Positions 36,753 through 47,440 are shown, numbered from the stretch's first letter. The stretch is 64,000 bases of DNA from Neomegalonema perideroedes DSM 15528 (GCF_000374145.1 NZ_KB893654.1:584995-648994), one strand, 5' to 3'. Notes: generated by a model not told the origin, from the letters alone. Numbers and translations: made by a program.

Positions 36753-37871
36753 ATGAAGATTCTGTGGGTGTTTTCGAGCTTCGGCGTGGGCGGCGCGCAA
36801 AGGCGCTTCGCGGCTTTGGCGGGGGCGCTCGGGCCGGACATGCAGCATGTCGTCAGCGCCATGGACGACCGCTATGAGGCGGAGGCTCTTGTGCCGCCTT
36901 CGGCTTGGGTCCGGCTGCGGCCGATTCGGGCGCGCAAGGGACGTCTGATCTCGCGGGCCAATCTGGCCGAATTCTCCCGCATTTTGGCCGAGGAGCGGCC
37001 GGACGTCCTCGTCACGACCAATTGGGGCGCCGTCGAATGGGCCTTCGCCGCGCGCGAGGCTGCGGGGCATCTGCATTGCGAGGACGGATTCGGCCCGGAC
37101 GAGCGCGCGGATCGGCAGGCTTTGCGGCGGGTCTGGGGGCGGCGTCTGGCCTTTCGGCGGGTGGACGCGGTTCTCGTCCCCTCGCGCGAGCTGGAGCGCG
37201 TGGCCCGCGAGGTCTGGCTGGTGAAGCCTCATAAGCTGCGTTTCACGCCCAACGGCGTGGAGACGGCTCATTTCGCCAGAGCGGGCGCGGATCGCAGCCC
37301 GGCGGCGAATCGGCCTCTGGTGGTGGGTTCGGTGGGGGCTTTGCGGCCGGAGAAGCGTTTCGACCGGCTCTTGCGGGTGTTTTCGGCTCTGGCGGCGGAA
37401 CGCGACGACTTGCGGCTTTTGCTGGTCGGCGACGGCCCGGAGCGCGCGGCTCTGGAGGCTCTGGCGGCCAAGCTCGGAATCGCGCGGCTGGTGGAGTTCG
37501 CCGGAGCGCAAAGCGAGGTCGCGCCCTTCTACGCCCGTATGGACGCCTTCGCTCTGACCTCCGACACCGAACAAGCGCCTTTGGCTCTGATCGAGGCCAT
37601 GGCTTCGGGGCTTCCGGCGGCGGCGACCGAGGTCGGCGACGTTTCGGCGATGCTCTCGCCGGGGAACCGGCCCTATGTCGCCTCCGCCGACGACGAGACG
37701 GGTCTGGCGCGGCGTCTGGCGGCGCTGATGGGCGACGCCGAATTGCGCGAGCGCCTCGGCGGCGCCAACGCCGCCCGGGTGGCGGCGGAATATGATGTTT
37801 CGGCCATGGCGGGGCGCTGGCGGCGCATCTTCGAGGAGATCGCGCCGGGGCGTCGCCGGAAGCGGGCCTGA
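36753..37871 (+). CDS. Glycosyltransferase family 4 protein
   Basis: A 372-aa GT-B glycosyltransferase. The N-terminal domain starts KILWVFSSFGVGGAQRR; the C-terminal donor-binding domain has GSVGALRPEKRFDRLL, LLVGDGPER and the E-x7-E motif in PLALIEAMASGLP. Acceptor and sugar are unknown; no polysaccharide cluster surrounds it. ATG 36753 is chosen since the longer frame lacks fold features. Its 3' end converges with the gfa gene 1-2 bp away. Confidence 0.88.
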   Translation: MKILWVFSSFGVGGAQRRFAALAGALGPDMQHVVSAMDDRYEAEALVPPSAWVRLRPIRARKGRLISRANLAEFSRILAEERPDVLVTTNWGAVEWAFAAREAAGHLHCEDGFGPDERADRQALRRVWGRRLAFRRVDAVLVPSRELERVAREVWLVKPHKLRFTPNGVETAHFARAGADRSPAANRPLVVGSVGALRPEKRFDRLLRVFSALAAERDDLRLLLVGDGPERAALEALAAKLGIARLVEFAGAQSEVAPFYARMDAFALTSDTEQAPLALIEAMASGLPAAATEVGDVSAMLSPGNRPYVASADDETGLARRLAALMGDAELRERLGGANAARVAAEYDVSAMAGRWRRIFEEIAPGRRRKRA

Positions 37872-37872
37872 C

Positions 37873-38306
37873 TCAGGAAAAGCTCTCCGGCTCCCCGTCG
37901 AAATCCGGCAGATCCGGCGCGAGCCCCTCCATGCAGGCGCGAGCCCCTCCATGCAGGCGCGACGGGCGCCGACGTGAATATGGCCCTTGGGGCGGATGGC
38001 CTCGGGATCGTCCAGAGAGGCGGCGGTGAGGTCCATCTGATCCGGCCAGCGGGCGTGACGAAAAAACAGCTGCGTCCCGCAAGCGCCGCAAAAGAGCCGT
38101 CGCCCTTCGGCGGAGGAGGCGAAGACCTGCGGCGCGCCGCGCAGGATCTGAAGATCCGCCTCCGGCAGGCTCGCCCAGAGCAGAACCGGCGCCCCGCTCG
38201 ATTTCTGACAGATCCGGCAATGGCAAAAGGCGGCGTCTTCCGGCGCTGCCCGGATTCGATAGCGGATCGCGCCGCACAGACATCCGCCTTCAAGCTCCCC
38301 GCTCAT
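37873..38306 (-). pseudogene. GFA-family zinc protein frameshifted by a 20-bp duplication
   Basis: The N-terminal ~115 residues are a clean GFA-domain protein (CENP-V/GFA fold) with all zinc cysteines: GGCLCGAIRY, CHCRICQKSSG, CGACGTQLFF. A perfect 20-bp tandem duplication at 37916-37955 then shifts the frame, and translation runs on for hundreds of codons antisense to the glycosyltransferase. Removing one copy restores a 137-aa protein of normal length, ending PDFDGEPESFS at the TGA at 37873-37875. Its ATG overlaps the xthA stop. It may be a recent loss of function, a phase-variable site or an assembly error. Confidence 0.8.
37916..37962. repeat. 20-bp tandem duplication
   Basis: Two exact 20-bp copies (37916-37935, 37936-37955) plus 7 further matching bases. 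Because 20 is not a multiple of three, the duplication frameshifts the gfa gene. Confidence 0.95.
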
Positions 38307-39085
38307 AGCGCCAGATAGGCCCAGACGGGGACGTGATCCGAAGGCTTGACGCCGTCGCGCAGGTCGCGGTCGATTCCCGCGCCCCGCAGCTTATCGGCGG
38401 CCTGAGGGCTCAGCAGGATATGGTCGATGCGGATTCCGTCGTTTTTCTCCCAGGCGCGGCGCTGGAAATCCCAATAGGAATATTCCGGCTCGCGCGGATG
38501 GACCGCCCGCCAGGAATCGAGCCAGCCCTGATTCAGCACCCGCCGGAAGGCCGCCCGCGATTCGGGACGCCCCAGCGCGCTTTCGCGCCAATCCTCGGGA
38601 TGGGCGGCGTCGAGATCCTGCGGGATGACGTTGAAATCGCCGAGCAGGGCGGCGGGGCGCTCCTCGCGCAAGAGATCCGCCGCGCGGGCGCGCAAACGCT
38701 CCATCCACGCCAGCTTATAGTCGTATTTCGGCCCCGGCGAGGGATCGCCGTTCGGCAGATACAGCGCGCAGAAGCGCAATTCCCCGCGTTCGCCGGAGAT
38801 GGTGGCCTCGATCCAGCGGGCTTGCTCGTCTTCGGGATCGCCCGGCAGCCCCCGAACCACCTGCGTCACGGGCTTTTTCGAGAGGATCGCCACGCCGTTG
38901 AAGCTCTTTTGCCCGAAGGTCTCGACGTGATAGCCGAGAGCTTCGATCTCGGCGCGGGGGAATCCCTCGTCGAGGGTCTTGATCTCCTGCAGCGCGAGGG
39001 CGTCGGGAGCGGCGGCCTGAAGCCAGTCGGGCAGGGCGTGGATGCGCGCCTTGATCCCATTGACGTTCCATGTGGCGATCTTCAT
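38303..39085 (-). CDS. xthA: Exodeoxyribonuclease III
   Basis: A 260-aa AP endonuclease/3'-5' exonuclease of base-excision repair. MKIATWNVNGIKAR, LQEIKT (metal Glu ~36), LLGDFNVIP and the C-terminal SDHVPVWAYL (catalytic His) define the family. It shares an ATGA junction with the downstream GFA gene, so the two form an operon. Confidence 0.96.
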   Translation of the reverse strand: MKIATWNVNGIKARIHALPDWLQAAAPDALALQEIKTLDEGFPRAEIEALGYHVETFGQKSFNGVAILSKKPVTQVVRGLPGDPEDEQARWIEATISGERGELRFCALYLPNGDPSPGPKYDYKLAWMERLRARAADLLREERPAALLGDFNVIPQDLDAAHPEDWRESALGRPESRAAFRRVLNQGWLDSWRAVHPREPEYSYWDFQRRAWEKNDGIRIDHILLSPQAADKLRGAGIDRDLRDGVKPSDHVPVWAYLAL

Positions 39086-39265
39086 CGCAGGGATTATCTC
39101 CTCTGGCGGATTGCGGGCGCGAAGGCCCCCAAGATAGCAGAATCCGCGCGCGGAGAAACGGGTTGCCCCCCGAAAGAGCAGGCCCTAAGCAGGCTGCAAG
39201 ACCTCCATGGCCGCGGAAAGCGCTCTCAGAGGCCCGAGCAGAGACCATATGCAGGAGTCCGCCGC

Positions 39266-40564
39266 ATGACCCTTCGTCTTCCTTTGGCCGCCGCGCTTTG
39301 CGTCGCGGCTCTGGCCGCGCCCGCCGCCGCGCAGCAGCGTCCCGATCCCAACGTCGTGCAGAATTTGCTGAATCAATTCCCGCATCTGACCGGCGCGCCC
39401 CAGCCTGCGCCCGCTCCGGCGCCGGTCCCGACGCTGGATCAGGTCTTAGGCGCCGCCGCCGGACAAGCCTTTCCGCAGCAGCAGCCCGCCTCGCCTCTGG
39501 CGGGGACGGTGAGCCAGCTGCTCGGCCAGCAGCCGCAGGCTCCTCAGGGCGGCCTCGCGCCGCTTGAGCAGCTGCTCGGCCAGCAGCAGCCGCAGCTCGC
39601 GCCGCCCGCGCAGCTCTTCGGAGGCGCCTCCCTGACCGGTCAGCCCTTGGCGGATCAGGCTCTGGGCGCCTTCCTGGGCCAGACGACGGGCCTCGGCCAG
39701 ACGACGGGCCTCGGACAAGCGACGGGTCAGCCGCAGCAGCTTCTTCCGCCCGGCCAGCTCTTCGGCCAGCCGCAGCAGCCCGCCTCGCCGCTGGCGGGAG
39801 CGGTGGGCCAGCTTCTCGGCCAGCAGCCCCAGCCCCAGCCTCAGGCGCTCTGGCCCGCGCCCCAGGCCCAGCAGCCGCTCTTTCCGGCGCCGCAACAGGC
39901 CGCGCCCCAGCAGCCTGCGCCTCAGCCGGCTTATTTGAGCCCCGCCGTCCCCGCTCCGATCCCCGTCATGGAGCCCGCCCGCGAATATTTCGGCTTCCCC
40001 CGCTACGCCCGCGTGAGCGGCGTCGCGGCGGGCGACACGCTGAAGGTCCGCGCCGAGCCCCGGGCTCAGGCGCGGCAGCTCGGCGAATTGCGCCCCGAGT
40101 CCAACACCGTCGAGGTGCTGGAGACCAACGCCGATGAAAGCTGGAGCCGCATTCTCTGGCAGGGCGGCGACGCTTGGGTCTCCTCGCGCTATCTCTCGCC
40201 GGTCGAGCCCGCCCGCATCCGCGGCTCGCGCGCGCCCATCGGGCTGCAATGCTCCGGGACCGAGCCTTTTTGGGGTCTGAAGATCGAAGACGAGCGCACG
40301 CTCTCCTTCTCCTCGCCGGAGAATCCGGCCGGAACGCGGCTGGCGCTCTCCTCGGTCTCGCCTTCTCCGAACGGCGACGCGACCCTGTTCAGCGCTCTTC
40401 CGGCGGGCGCCGAGCGCTTCACGGCGATCATCGCCCCGGCGCATTGCTCCGACGGCATGAGCGAAGCGACTTATGGCTGGCGCGTGGACCTCATCCGCGC
40501 GCTGGAAGGCCCCGGCGCTCCGCCGCCGAGCCTCTTCGGCGGCTGCTGCCGTCTGCCTTCCTGA
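39266..40564 (+). CDS. Secreted Gln/Pro-rich protein with SH3 and COG3650-like domains
   Basis: A 432-aa exported protein: signal peptide (~1-22, ALAAPAAAQQ), then a ~210-residue low-complexity region rich in Gln, Pro, Ala, Leu and Gly with recurring LLGQQ, QLFGQ and PASPLAG phrases, an SH3-type domain (~250-310; VSGVAAGDTLKVRAEP...GDAWVSSRYL), and a C-terminal domain beginning CSGTEPFWGLKI (~325-432), typical of COG3650-like proteins. I chose ATG 39266 for the signal peptide. The role is unknown; SH3 modules usually bind cell wall. An exact 18-bp tandem repeat lies at 39677-39712. Confidence 0.7.
   Translation: MTLRLPLAAALCVAALAAPAAAQQRPDPNVVQNLLNQFPHLTGAPQPAPAPAPVPTLDQVLGAAAGQAFPQQQPASPLAGTVSQLLGQQPQAPQGGLAPLEQLLGQQQPQLAPPAQLFGGASLTGQPLADQALGAFLGQTTGLGQTTGLGQATGQPQQLLPPGQLFGQPQQPASPLAGAVGQLLGQQPQPQPQALWPAPQAQQPLFPAPQQAAPQQPAPQPAYLSPAVPAPIPVMEPAREYFGFPRYARVSGVAAGDTLKVRAEPRAQARQLGELRPESNTVEVLETNADESWSRILWQGGDAWVSSRYLSPVEPARIRGSRAPIGLQCSGTEPFWGLKIEDERTLSFSSPENPAGTRLALSSVSPSPNGDATLFSALPAGAERFTAIIAPAHCSDGMSEATYGWRVDLIRALEGPGAPPPSLFGGCCRLPS
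39677..39730 (+). repeat. 18-bp in-frame tandem repeat
   Basis: Two exact 18-bp copies (39677-39694, 39695-39712) and a degenerate third encode GQTTGL-type hexapeptides in the low-complexity region. Confidence 0.85.
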
Positions 40565-40570
40565 GACGCG

Positions 40571-40600
40571 AAACCCCGGAGCCTGCGGCTCCGGGGCTTC
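40571..40600. terminator. Bidirectional terminator between the SH3 gene and DUF4169
   Basis: CCCCGGAGCC and GGCTCCGGGG (40574-40583, 40587-40596) pair perfectly with a TGC loop; flanking GAAA and CTTC supply T-rich tails on the minus and weakly on the plus strand. It closes both convergent transcripts. Confidence 0.8.
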
Positions 40601-40607
40601 TGAAGCT

Positions 40608-40808
40608 TCAGGCGCCGTCCGAATCTTCGGGCGGCGCTTCGCGTTTATGGGCCTCATGGTCGCGCAGAGCCTTGGCGGCGCGGGCTTCTTCAAGCGCGGC
40701 CTCCGCCTTGCCGCGCCCATGGAGGGCCGCATTGGAATCGGCGGTTCGTTTGGCCTCTTTGCGCGCCCGATCTTTTCGGGCGCGCCGCAGATTGACGATC
40801 TCCGCCAT
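40608..40808 (-). CDS. DUF4169 family protein
   Basis: A 66-aa highly charged protein with the DUF4169 opening MAEIVNLRRARK, followed by helical Ala/Glu/Arg-rich sequence. The family is small, alphaproteobacterial and often next to fumC, as here, where it starts 4 bp after the fumC stop. Function is unknown. Confidence 0.85.
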   Translation of the reverse strand: MAEIVNLRRARKDRARKEAKRTADSNAALHGRGKAEAALEEARAAKALRDHEAHKREAPPEDSDGA

Positions 40809-40812
40809 GATG

Positions 40813-42207
40813 TCAGTCGCCCGGCGAGATCATCAGCTCAGGACGCACCACGCGGTCGAAGGTCTCGCCGTCCACGAGGCCCATGCGGATGGCTTCGTCG
40901 CGCAGATTGGTGCCGTTCTTATGGGCCGTCTTGGCGAGCTTGGCGCAATTATCATAGCCGATCACCGGCGCGAGCGCCGTCACCAGCATGAGGCTCTCGC
41001 GCATGAGCTGCTCGATGCGGCCGCGATTGGCTTGGGTGCCGACGACGCAATGATCGGTGAAGCTGCGGGCGGCGTCGCCCATCAGAGTCATCGACTGGAG
41101 CAGCGCGTAGATCATGCCGGGATTATAGACGTTCAGCTCGAAATGGCCTTGGCTGCCCGCCATGGCGATGGCCGTGTTGTTGCCGATCACCTGACAGCAG
41201 GCCATGGTCAGAGCCTCGCATTGGGTCGGGTTGACCTTGCCGGGCATGATCGAGCTTCCCGGCTCGTTCTCGGGGAGCAGCAGCTCGCCGAGGCCCGAGC
41301 GCGGGCCGGAGCCGAGCAGCCTGAAGTCGTTGGCGATCTTGAACAGCGAGGCCGCGACCACCGTCACCGCGCCCGACATCTCGACGATGGCGTCATGGGC
41401 CGCCAGAGCCTCGAATTTATTGGGCGCCGTGATGAAAGGATAGCCGGTCAGAGCGGCGATGCGCTCGGCCACGGCTTCGGCGAATCCCGGCTTGGCGTTG
41501 AGCCCCGTGCCGACGGCGGTGCCGCCCTGAGCCAGAGGATAAAGGTTCTTGAGCGCCGTCTCGATGCGGCCGATTCCCTGCTTCACCTGCCAGGCGTAGC
41601 CGCCGAACTCCTGCCCGAGCGTCAGGGGGGTGGCGTCCTGGGTGTGGGTGCGGCCGATCTTGATGATGTCGGCGAATTCGGCGGATTTGGCCTCCAGCGC
41701 CGCGAGCAGCTTGCGCAAGCCGGGCAGCAGCACGTCATGGGCGGTGGTCACGGCGGCGATGTGCATGGCCGTCGGATAGGTGTCGTTGGAGCTTTGCGAG
41801 CGGTTCACATGATCGTTCGGATGGACCGGCTTCTTGGAGCCCATCACGCCGCCGAGCATCTCGATGGCGCGGTTCGAGATCACTTCATTGGCGTTCATAT
41901 TGGTCTGGGTGCCGGATCCGGTCTGCCAGACGGCCAAGGGGAAATGCGCGTCGAGCTTGCCGTCGATGACTTCCTGAGCGGCCTGCTGGATGATCTTCGA
42001 GAGATCCGGCTCCAGATTTCCGAGGGCTTCATTGGCCTGAGCGGCGGCCTTTTTGATCACCCCGAGGGCGCGCACCACGGCGATGGGCTGCTTCTCCCAA
42101 CCGATCTCGAAATTTTGCAGGCTGCGTTGAGTCTGCGCGCCCCAATAGACGCCGGCGTCGACGTCGATAGGGCCGAAGGTGTCGGTTTCGGTGCGCGTGG
42201 CGGCCAT
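40813..42207 (-). CDS. fumC: Fumarate hydratase class II
   Basis: FumC hydrates fumarate to malate in the TCA cycle without an iron-sulfur cluster. The 464-aa protein shows the family signature [11 protein letters not shown] (~317-327), [13 protein letters not shown] and the HPNDHVN loop. ATG 42207 (MAATRTETD) follows an AGGGAG site; the frame is open further upstream but without family sequence. It forms an operon with DUF4169 and is divergent from gltX. A TATACA box on the minus strand at 42276-42281 is a possible -10. Confidence 0.97.
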   Translation of the reverse strand: MAATRTETDTFGPIDVDAGVYWGAQTQRSLQNFEIGWEKQPIAVVRALGVIKKAAAQANEALGNLEPDLSKIIQQAAQEVIDGKLDAHFPLAVWQTGSGTQTNMNANEVISNRAIEMLGGVMGSKKPVHPNDHVNRSQSSNDTYPTAMHIAAVTTAHDVLLPGLRKLLAALEAKSAEFADIIKIGRTHTQDATPLTLGQEFGGYAWQVKQGIGRIETALKNLYPLAQGGTAVGTGLNAKPGFAEAVAERIAALTGYPFITAPNKFEALAAHDAIVEMSGAVTVVAASLFKIANDFRLLGSGPRSGLGELLLPENEPGSSIMPGKVNPTQCEALTMACCQVIGNNTAIAMAGSQGHFELNVYNPGMIYALLQSMTLMGDAARSFTDHCVVGTQANRGRIEQLMRESLMLVTALAPVIGYDNCAKLAKTAHKNGTNLRDEAIRMGLVDGETFDRVVRPELMISPGD

Positions 42208-42415
42208 GGATCGGAGACTCCCTGAGCGAAGGCCGAGGGCCCCCCAGATCAGGAGAACCTCAGCCGGATAGGGGCTGTATAAAGCGGCTTCCGACAAGTG
42301 GGAAACGATTTCAGCCGGAATTCTTGCAAGATCTTGCGTGCGGGAATCCTCTTGGCGAAAGCCTCTCCGGGGGCCTATCTCTGGCGGCCTTGCGGCCCTG
42401 AAAGGAATCCTCGCC

Positions 42416-43744
42416 ATGTCTCAGCCCGTTTTGCGTTTCGCGCCTTCTCCGACGGGGCGTCTGCATGTGGGCAATCTGCGCGTGGCGCTGATGAACTGGC
42501 TTTACGCCCGCAAGGCGGGCGGCGAATTCATCCTCCGCATCGACGACACCGACAAGGAGCGCTCGCGCGAGGAGCATGTGGAGGCCGTCCGCCGGGATCT
42601 CGAATGGCTGGGCCTCGATTGGGACCGCTATGAGCGCCAGTCCCTGCGCCTCGACCGCTACGCCGAAGCCGCCGAAAAGCTGCGCGCGGAGGGCAAGCTC
42701 TACGAAGCCTTCGAGACTCCCGCCGAGCTGGACCTCAAGCGCAAGAGCCTGCTCGCCCGGAGCCTGCCGCCCGTCTACGACCGCGCCGCGCTGAAGCTGA
42801 CGGAGGAGGCGAAAGCGGCCCTCCGCGCCGAGGGCCGCGCGCCGCATGAGCGCTTCCTGCTGAATCGTCAGCGCACCGGCTGGGCGGATCTCTCGCGCGG
42901 CGCCGTGGAGATCGACACGGGGTCGTTGTCGGACCCGGTGCTGCTCAAGGAGGACGGCGCGCCGCTTTACACCTTCGCCTCGGTGGTGGACGACGCCGAG
43001 ATGGGCGTGACCCACGTCATCCGCGGCGAGGATCATGTGACCAACACCGCGCCGCAGATCCAGATCGCCGAGGCTCTGGGCTATGCGCCGCCCGCCTTCG
43101 CCCATATGGCCATGATGGTGGGCGCGGGCGGTCTGAAGCTCTCCAAGCGGACGGGCTCGCTCTCCATCGAGGAGATGCGCGAGGCCGGGCTTGAGCCTCA
43201 GGCGGTGCTGTCGCTGCTGGCGCGGCTGGGTTCGGCGGATCCGGTCGAGCCGCGCCTGAGCCTCGCGGAGATGGCCGAAGGCTTCGACCTCGGTCGTTTC
43301 GGCCGCGCCCCCGCCCATTTCGACCCGGCGGAGCTGGATATTCTGAACGCGAAGATCCTCCACGCCACGCCCTTTGAGGCGGCGGAGCCTCGTTTGCGGG
43401 CGCTCGGCCTGACGGAGCCGCGGCTCTGGCATGCGCTGCGGCCTAATCTTCAGAGGCTTGAGGAGGTCGCGCCTTGGCTGGAGATTCTGGCGGGGCGTCG
43501 CCCGGAGCCGGAGGAGATGACCGGGGAAGACCGCGCCTTCGCGCGCGAGGCTTTCGCCGCCTTGCCGCCGCTGCCTTGGGATTCCGGGACTTGGAAGGCT
43601 TGGACCGAAGCCGTGAAGGCTCAGACGGGCCGCAAGGGCAAAGCCCTTTTCATGCCTTTGCGTCTGGCTCTGACGGGCCGCGCCCATGGGCCGGACATGT
43701 CGGAGCTTCTGCCCTTCTTCACGGCGGCGCCCCCTGCGCTCTGA
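42416..43744 (+). CDS. gltX: Glutamate--tRNA ligase
   Basis: A 442-aa class I aminoacyl-tRNA synthetase that charges tRNA-Glu and, in alphaproteobacteria lacking GlnRS, may also mischarge tRNA-Gln for GatCAB. The HIGH-like motif [11 protein letters not shown] (10-20) and the KMSKS-like KLSKR (~242) are intact. ATG 42416 begins [11 protein letters not shown]. Many alphaproteobacteria carry two GltX; which this is cannot be decided. A 12-bp palindrome (GCAAGATCTTGC, 42326-42337) lies upstream. Confidence 0.95.
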   Translation: MSQPVLRFAPSPTGRLHVGNLRVALMNWLYARKAGGEFILRIDDTDKERSREEHVEAVRRDLEWLGLDWDRYERQSLRLDRYAEAAEKLRAEGKLYEAFETPAELDLKRKSLLARSLPPVYDRAALKLTEEAKAALRAEGRAPHERFLLNRQRTGWADLSRGAVEIDTGSLSDPVLLKEDGAPLYTFASVVDDAEMGVTHVIRGEDHVTNTAPQIQIAEALGYAPPAFAHMAMMVGAGGLKLSKRTGSLSIEEMREAGLEPQAVLSLLARLGSADPVEPRLSLAEMAEGFDLGRFGRAPAHFDPAELDILNAKILHATPFEAAEPRLRALGLTEPRLWHALRPNLQRLEEVAPWLEILAGRRPEPEEMTGEDRAFAREAFAALPPLPWDSGTWKAWTEAVKAQTGRKGKALFMPLRLALTGRAHGPDMSELLPFFTAAPPAL

Positions 43745-43753
43745 GGCGCCGCT

Positions 43754-44593
43754 TCAGCCGGCGGCGGGGGCGGTTCTGGCGGTCTGAGGGTCGAGCAGCG
43801 GCTCGGTCAGCTTGATCATCAGGCGCAAGGCGGCTTCGCGGGCCTCGGGATCGTCCGGGGCCTCGAATTCGGCCAGCTCCAGCCCCTCGACGCGATTGGC
43901 GGGGATGGCCTCCAGAATCGCCTTGAGCCGATCCGGCGCGAGGCCCTGATTCACCTTATAGGGCGCGGGGATATGCCCCGGCTCCAGCACGTCCCAGTCG
44001 ATGTGCACCCAGAGCGGCCCGCCGCCCGCCCATTGCGCCACGGCTTCGGGCGTGGCGCTGCGCGGCGGCAGGACGGTCACGCCCGCCTGAGTCAGAAGCT
44101 CGGCTTCGGCGGGGTCCAGATCGCGCGCCCCGACGATCAGCAGATTGCGGGGGCTGATGCCGCCGCCGCTTTCGGTCTTCCAGAGGCCGCAGGCGCCCGC
44201 CAGCACCATGCCGCCGAGATAGCCGCTGCGGGTGATTTCGGGCGTGTTGAAGTCGCCATGAGCGTCGAACCAGAGGATCTTCGCCGCCGGACGCTTGCGC
44301 GCCACCACCGGCAGGCTGGCCAGACTCGCCACGCAGCTATTGGCGATCATCAGCGGCTTGCGCCCTGATTCGAGGCTCAGCGAGACGGCGTTCTGCAAAG
44401 CGGTCAGCGTCTCGCGCGACTGGCCGAGCGCATGGCTCCAGCCGTCGGCGCTGTTCGGGTAGGGCGTGCCGAGCTTGCGCGTCCGCAAACCATAGCGGCG
44501 CGCGAAGCGCTCGCCGGCGAGGCGGGCGCCGAGCAAGGCGTGGGGGCTCCGGTCGGCGAGACGGCCCTGCGAGACGATCAGATCGTAATCCAT
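43754..44593 (-). CDS. Arginase-family protein with altered metal site
   Basis: A 279-aa ureohydrolase-fold protein. WFDAHGDFNTPE (D-x-H-x-D manganese ligands, ~128-139) and HIDWDVLEPG (D-x-D) are kept, but the usual GGDHS loop carrying the first His ligand reads ANSCV, and the last DP of the third motif is EP. It may bind one metal or act on a different substrate. It converges with gltX, leaving only 9 bp between them. Confidence 0.82.
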   Translation of the reverse strand: MDYDLIVSQGRLADRSPHALLGARLAGERFARRYGLRTRKLGTPYPNSADGWSHALGQSRETLTALQNAVSLSLESGRKPLMIANSCVASLASLPVVARKRPAAKILWFDAHGDFNTPEITRSGYLGGMVLAGACGLWKTESGGGISPRNLLIVGARDLDPAEAELLTQAGVTVLPPRSATPEAVAQWAGGGPLWVHIDWDVLEPGHIPAPYKVNQGLAPDRLKAILEAIPANRVEGLELAEFEAPDDPEAREAALRLMIKLTEPLLDPQTARTAPAAG

Positions 44594-44679
44594 AAGATCA
44601 GGCTAATCCGGCCCCGAGCCGAAGGCAAGCGCGCCGCGCTGCGAAATGATCCGGTTTCGGGGCGGATTCCTCAAGGATT

Positions 44680-45042
44680 TCAGGCGGCTTTCTCCAGCTC
44701 CGCGACCTCTTCGTCGGTGAAGACGCGGCTGCGGGTCAGGAAGCGCACGCCCTCGGGCGATTCGAGCGAGAATCCCGAGCCGCGGCCCGGCACCACGTCG
44801 ATGAGAAGCTGCGTATGCTTCCAGTATTCGAACTGCGATTCGCTCATGAAGAACTCGCAGCCGCCGATTTCGCCGAGCTTCACGTCGCTGCCGCCGATGC
44901 GGAATTCGCCCTTCGGATAGCACATCGGCGCCGAGCCGTCGCAGCAGCCGCCCGATTGATGAAACATCAGATCGCCGTGAATCGCGCGCAATTTGTCGAT
45001 CAGCGCGAGCGCGGCCTCTGCGGCCAGAACCCGTTCGACCAT
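44680..45042 (-). CDS. DUF779 family protein
   Basis: A 120-aa DUF779 protein with the conserved FHQSGGCCDGSAPMC cysteine cluster, GGCEFFMSESQFEYWKHT and the GRGSGFSLE segment. The family is found almost always beside ExaC/AldB-type aldehyde dehydrogenases, as here, and is thought to support them, possibly through metal or redox chemistry. ATG 45042 follows GGGAGGGAAG. Confidence 0.9.
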   Translation of the reverse strand: MVERVLAAEAALALIDKLRAIHGDLMFHQSGGCCDGSAPMCYPKGEFRIGGSDVKLGEIGGCEFFMSESQFEYWKHTQLLIDVVPGRGSGFSLESPEGVRFLTRSRVFTDEEVAELEKAA

Positions 45043-45111
45043 GGGGCTTCCCTCCCGGAATGAATTGCTCTTCTCCCGCATATGGGGCGGGAGCCGTCTT
45101 CTTCAAAGACC

Positions 45112-45172
45112 GAAACCCGGCCGGGGCGCGCCCGACCGGGTTTCAAGCTTGGCGCGGACTCGCGTCCGCGCC
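45112..45172 (-). terminator. Two hairpins between the aldehyde dehydrogenase gene and DUF779
   Basis: GGCGCGGAC/GTCCGCGCC with a TCGC loop (45151-45172) comes first after the dehydrogenase, then GAAACCCGG/CCGGGTTTC (45112-45144) followed on the minus strand by GGTCTTTG. They probably reduce read-through into DUF779 or stabilise the upstream mRNA. Confidence 0.5.
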
Positions 45173-45190
45173 GGATCTGAAAAGGCCGGA

Positions 45191-46711
<1,521 letters not shown>

Positions 46712-46774
46712 TGAATTCCTCCCTTGGCCGCTTGGCGAGCGAAGCGTCGAGGCTCCGGTCCGCGGCCGGATCTA

Positions 46775-46802
46775 CGGCATGCAGGAAAACTAGGGCATGC
46801 CG
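46775..46802. promoter_or_regulatory. Perfect inverted repeat upstream of the aldehyde dehydrogenase gene
   Basis: CGGCATGC (46775-46782) and GCATGCCG (46795-46802) flank a 12-bp spacer, 64-91 bp upstream of the start. The geometry suits a dimeric regulator. TAATAT on the minus strand lies just beyond it (near 46815-46820) and could be a -10 box. Confidence 0.5.
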
Positions 46803-46861
46803 AATGCGGATGGATATTAGACTTTGGTTCCACGACGCGCACGGCAAGACTGCGTGAGGGA

Positions 46862-47440
46862 TCAGCCTCCGGCCTGCCAGACCCGGATCGAATCGAGCGG
46901 ATAGAGCAGCATCACCACGTTCAGCGTGAGATTGTCGCGGATGACATAAAGCGCCAGAAGCTCGAAGAAGACCGCCAAGGCGACCGTGATCCGGACCGGC
47001 AGCCGCGCCGCCAGGACGAATCCCAGAATCATGAAGAGGATGTCCGAGACCGAATTCAGGATGCTGTCGCCCGTATAGCCGAGCGCCATGGTCGCGGTGC
47101 GGTAGCGGTCGATGACCATGGGGGTGTTTTCGAGGATCTCCCAAGCGGCTTCGATCAAGGTCGCCGCGACGAGGCGGCTCCCCATGGACCAGCGCCGCGC
47201 GATCAGCCAAAGCCCGCCGTAGAACAGGAAGCCGTGGATCACATGGGAGAGCGTGTACCAATCGGCGATGTGCTGGGAGTTGTCCGGCCCGTCGGCCTCG
47301 TTCACCCAGAGCTTGACCGTCCCGCATTCGCAAATCGGGATGCGCCCCATGGCGTAAAGAACGGCGGCCGCCGCGACGAGAATCGCCAGAACCAGCAGGA
47401 GCGCCCGCGTCGAGACGCGGCGGGAGGGCGAGAGGGTCAT
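46862..47440 (-). CDS. DUF2585 (UPF0314) membrane protein
   Basis: A 192-aa integral membrane protein with about five hydrophobic segments and the family motifs WVNEADGPDNSQHIADWYTLSH and EAAWEILENTP, plus GYTGDSILNS. The family is alphaproteobacterial with unknown function; conserved His and Glu in or near membrane segments hint at a metal site. It follows the cyd operon terminator, so it is a separate unit. Confidence 0.88.
   Translation of the reverse strand: MTLSPSRRVSTRALLLVLAILVAAAAVLYAMGRIPICECGTVKLWVNEADGPDNSQHIADWYTLSHVIHGFLFYGGLWLIARRWSMGSRLVAATLIEAAWEILENTPMVIDRYRTATMALGYTGDSILNSVSDILFMILGFVLAARLPVRITVALAVFFELLALYVIRDNLTLNVVMLLYPLDSIRVWQAGG

Noticed and set aside
36636-37872. C-terminal continuation of the GFA reading frame antisense to the glycosyltransferase
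   Set aside because: It arises only through the 20-bp duplication frameshift; the sequence is Arg/Pro/His-rich shadow.
38333-39265. Upstream open extension of the SH3 protein antisense to xthA
   Set aside because: The signal peptide at 39266 and its AGGAG-like site mark the true start; xthA is on the other strand.
42326-42337. GCAAGATCTTGC palindrome as an operator for fumC/gltX
   Set aside because: A 12-bp palindrome alone, centred on AGATCT, is weak evidence, and no promoter elements flank it at proper spacing.
46712-46861. Sigma-54 promoter for the aldehyde dehydrogenase gene
   Set aside because: No GG-N10-GC with TGGCA/TGC context at correct spacing; GGCATG and CTGCATG are part of the inverted repeat.
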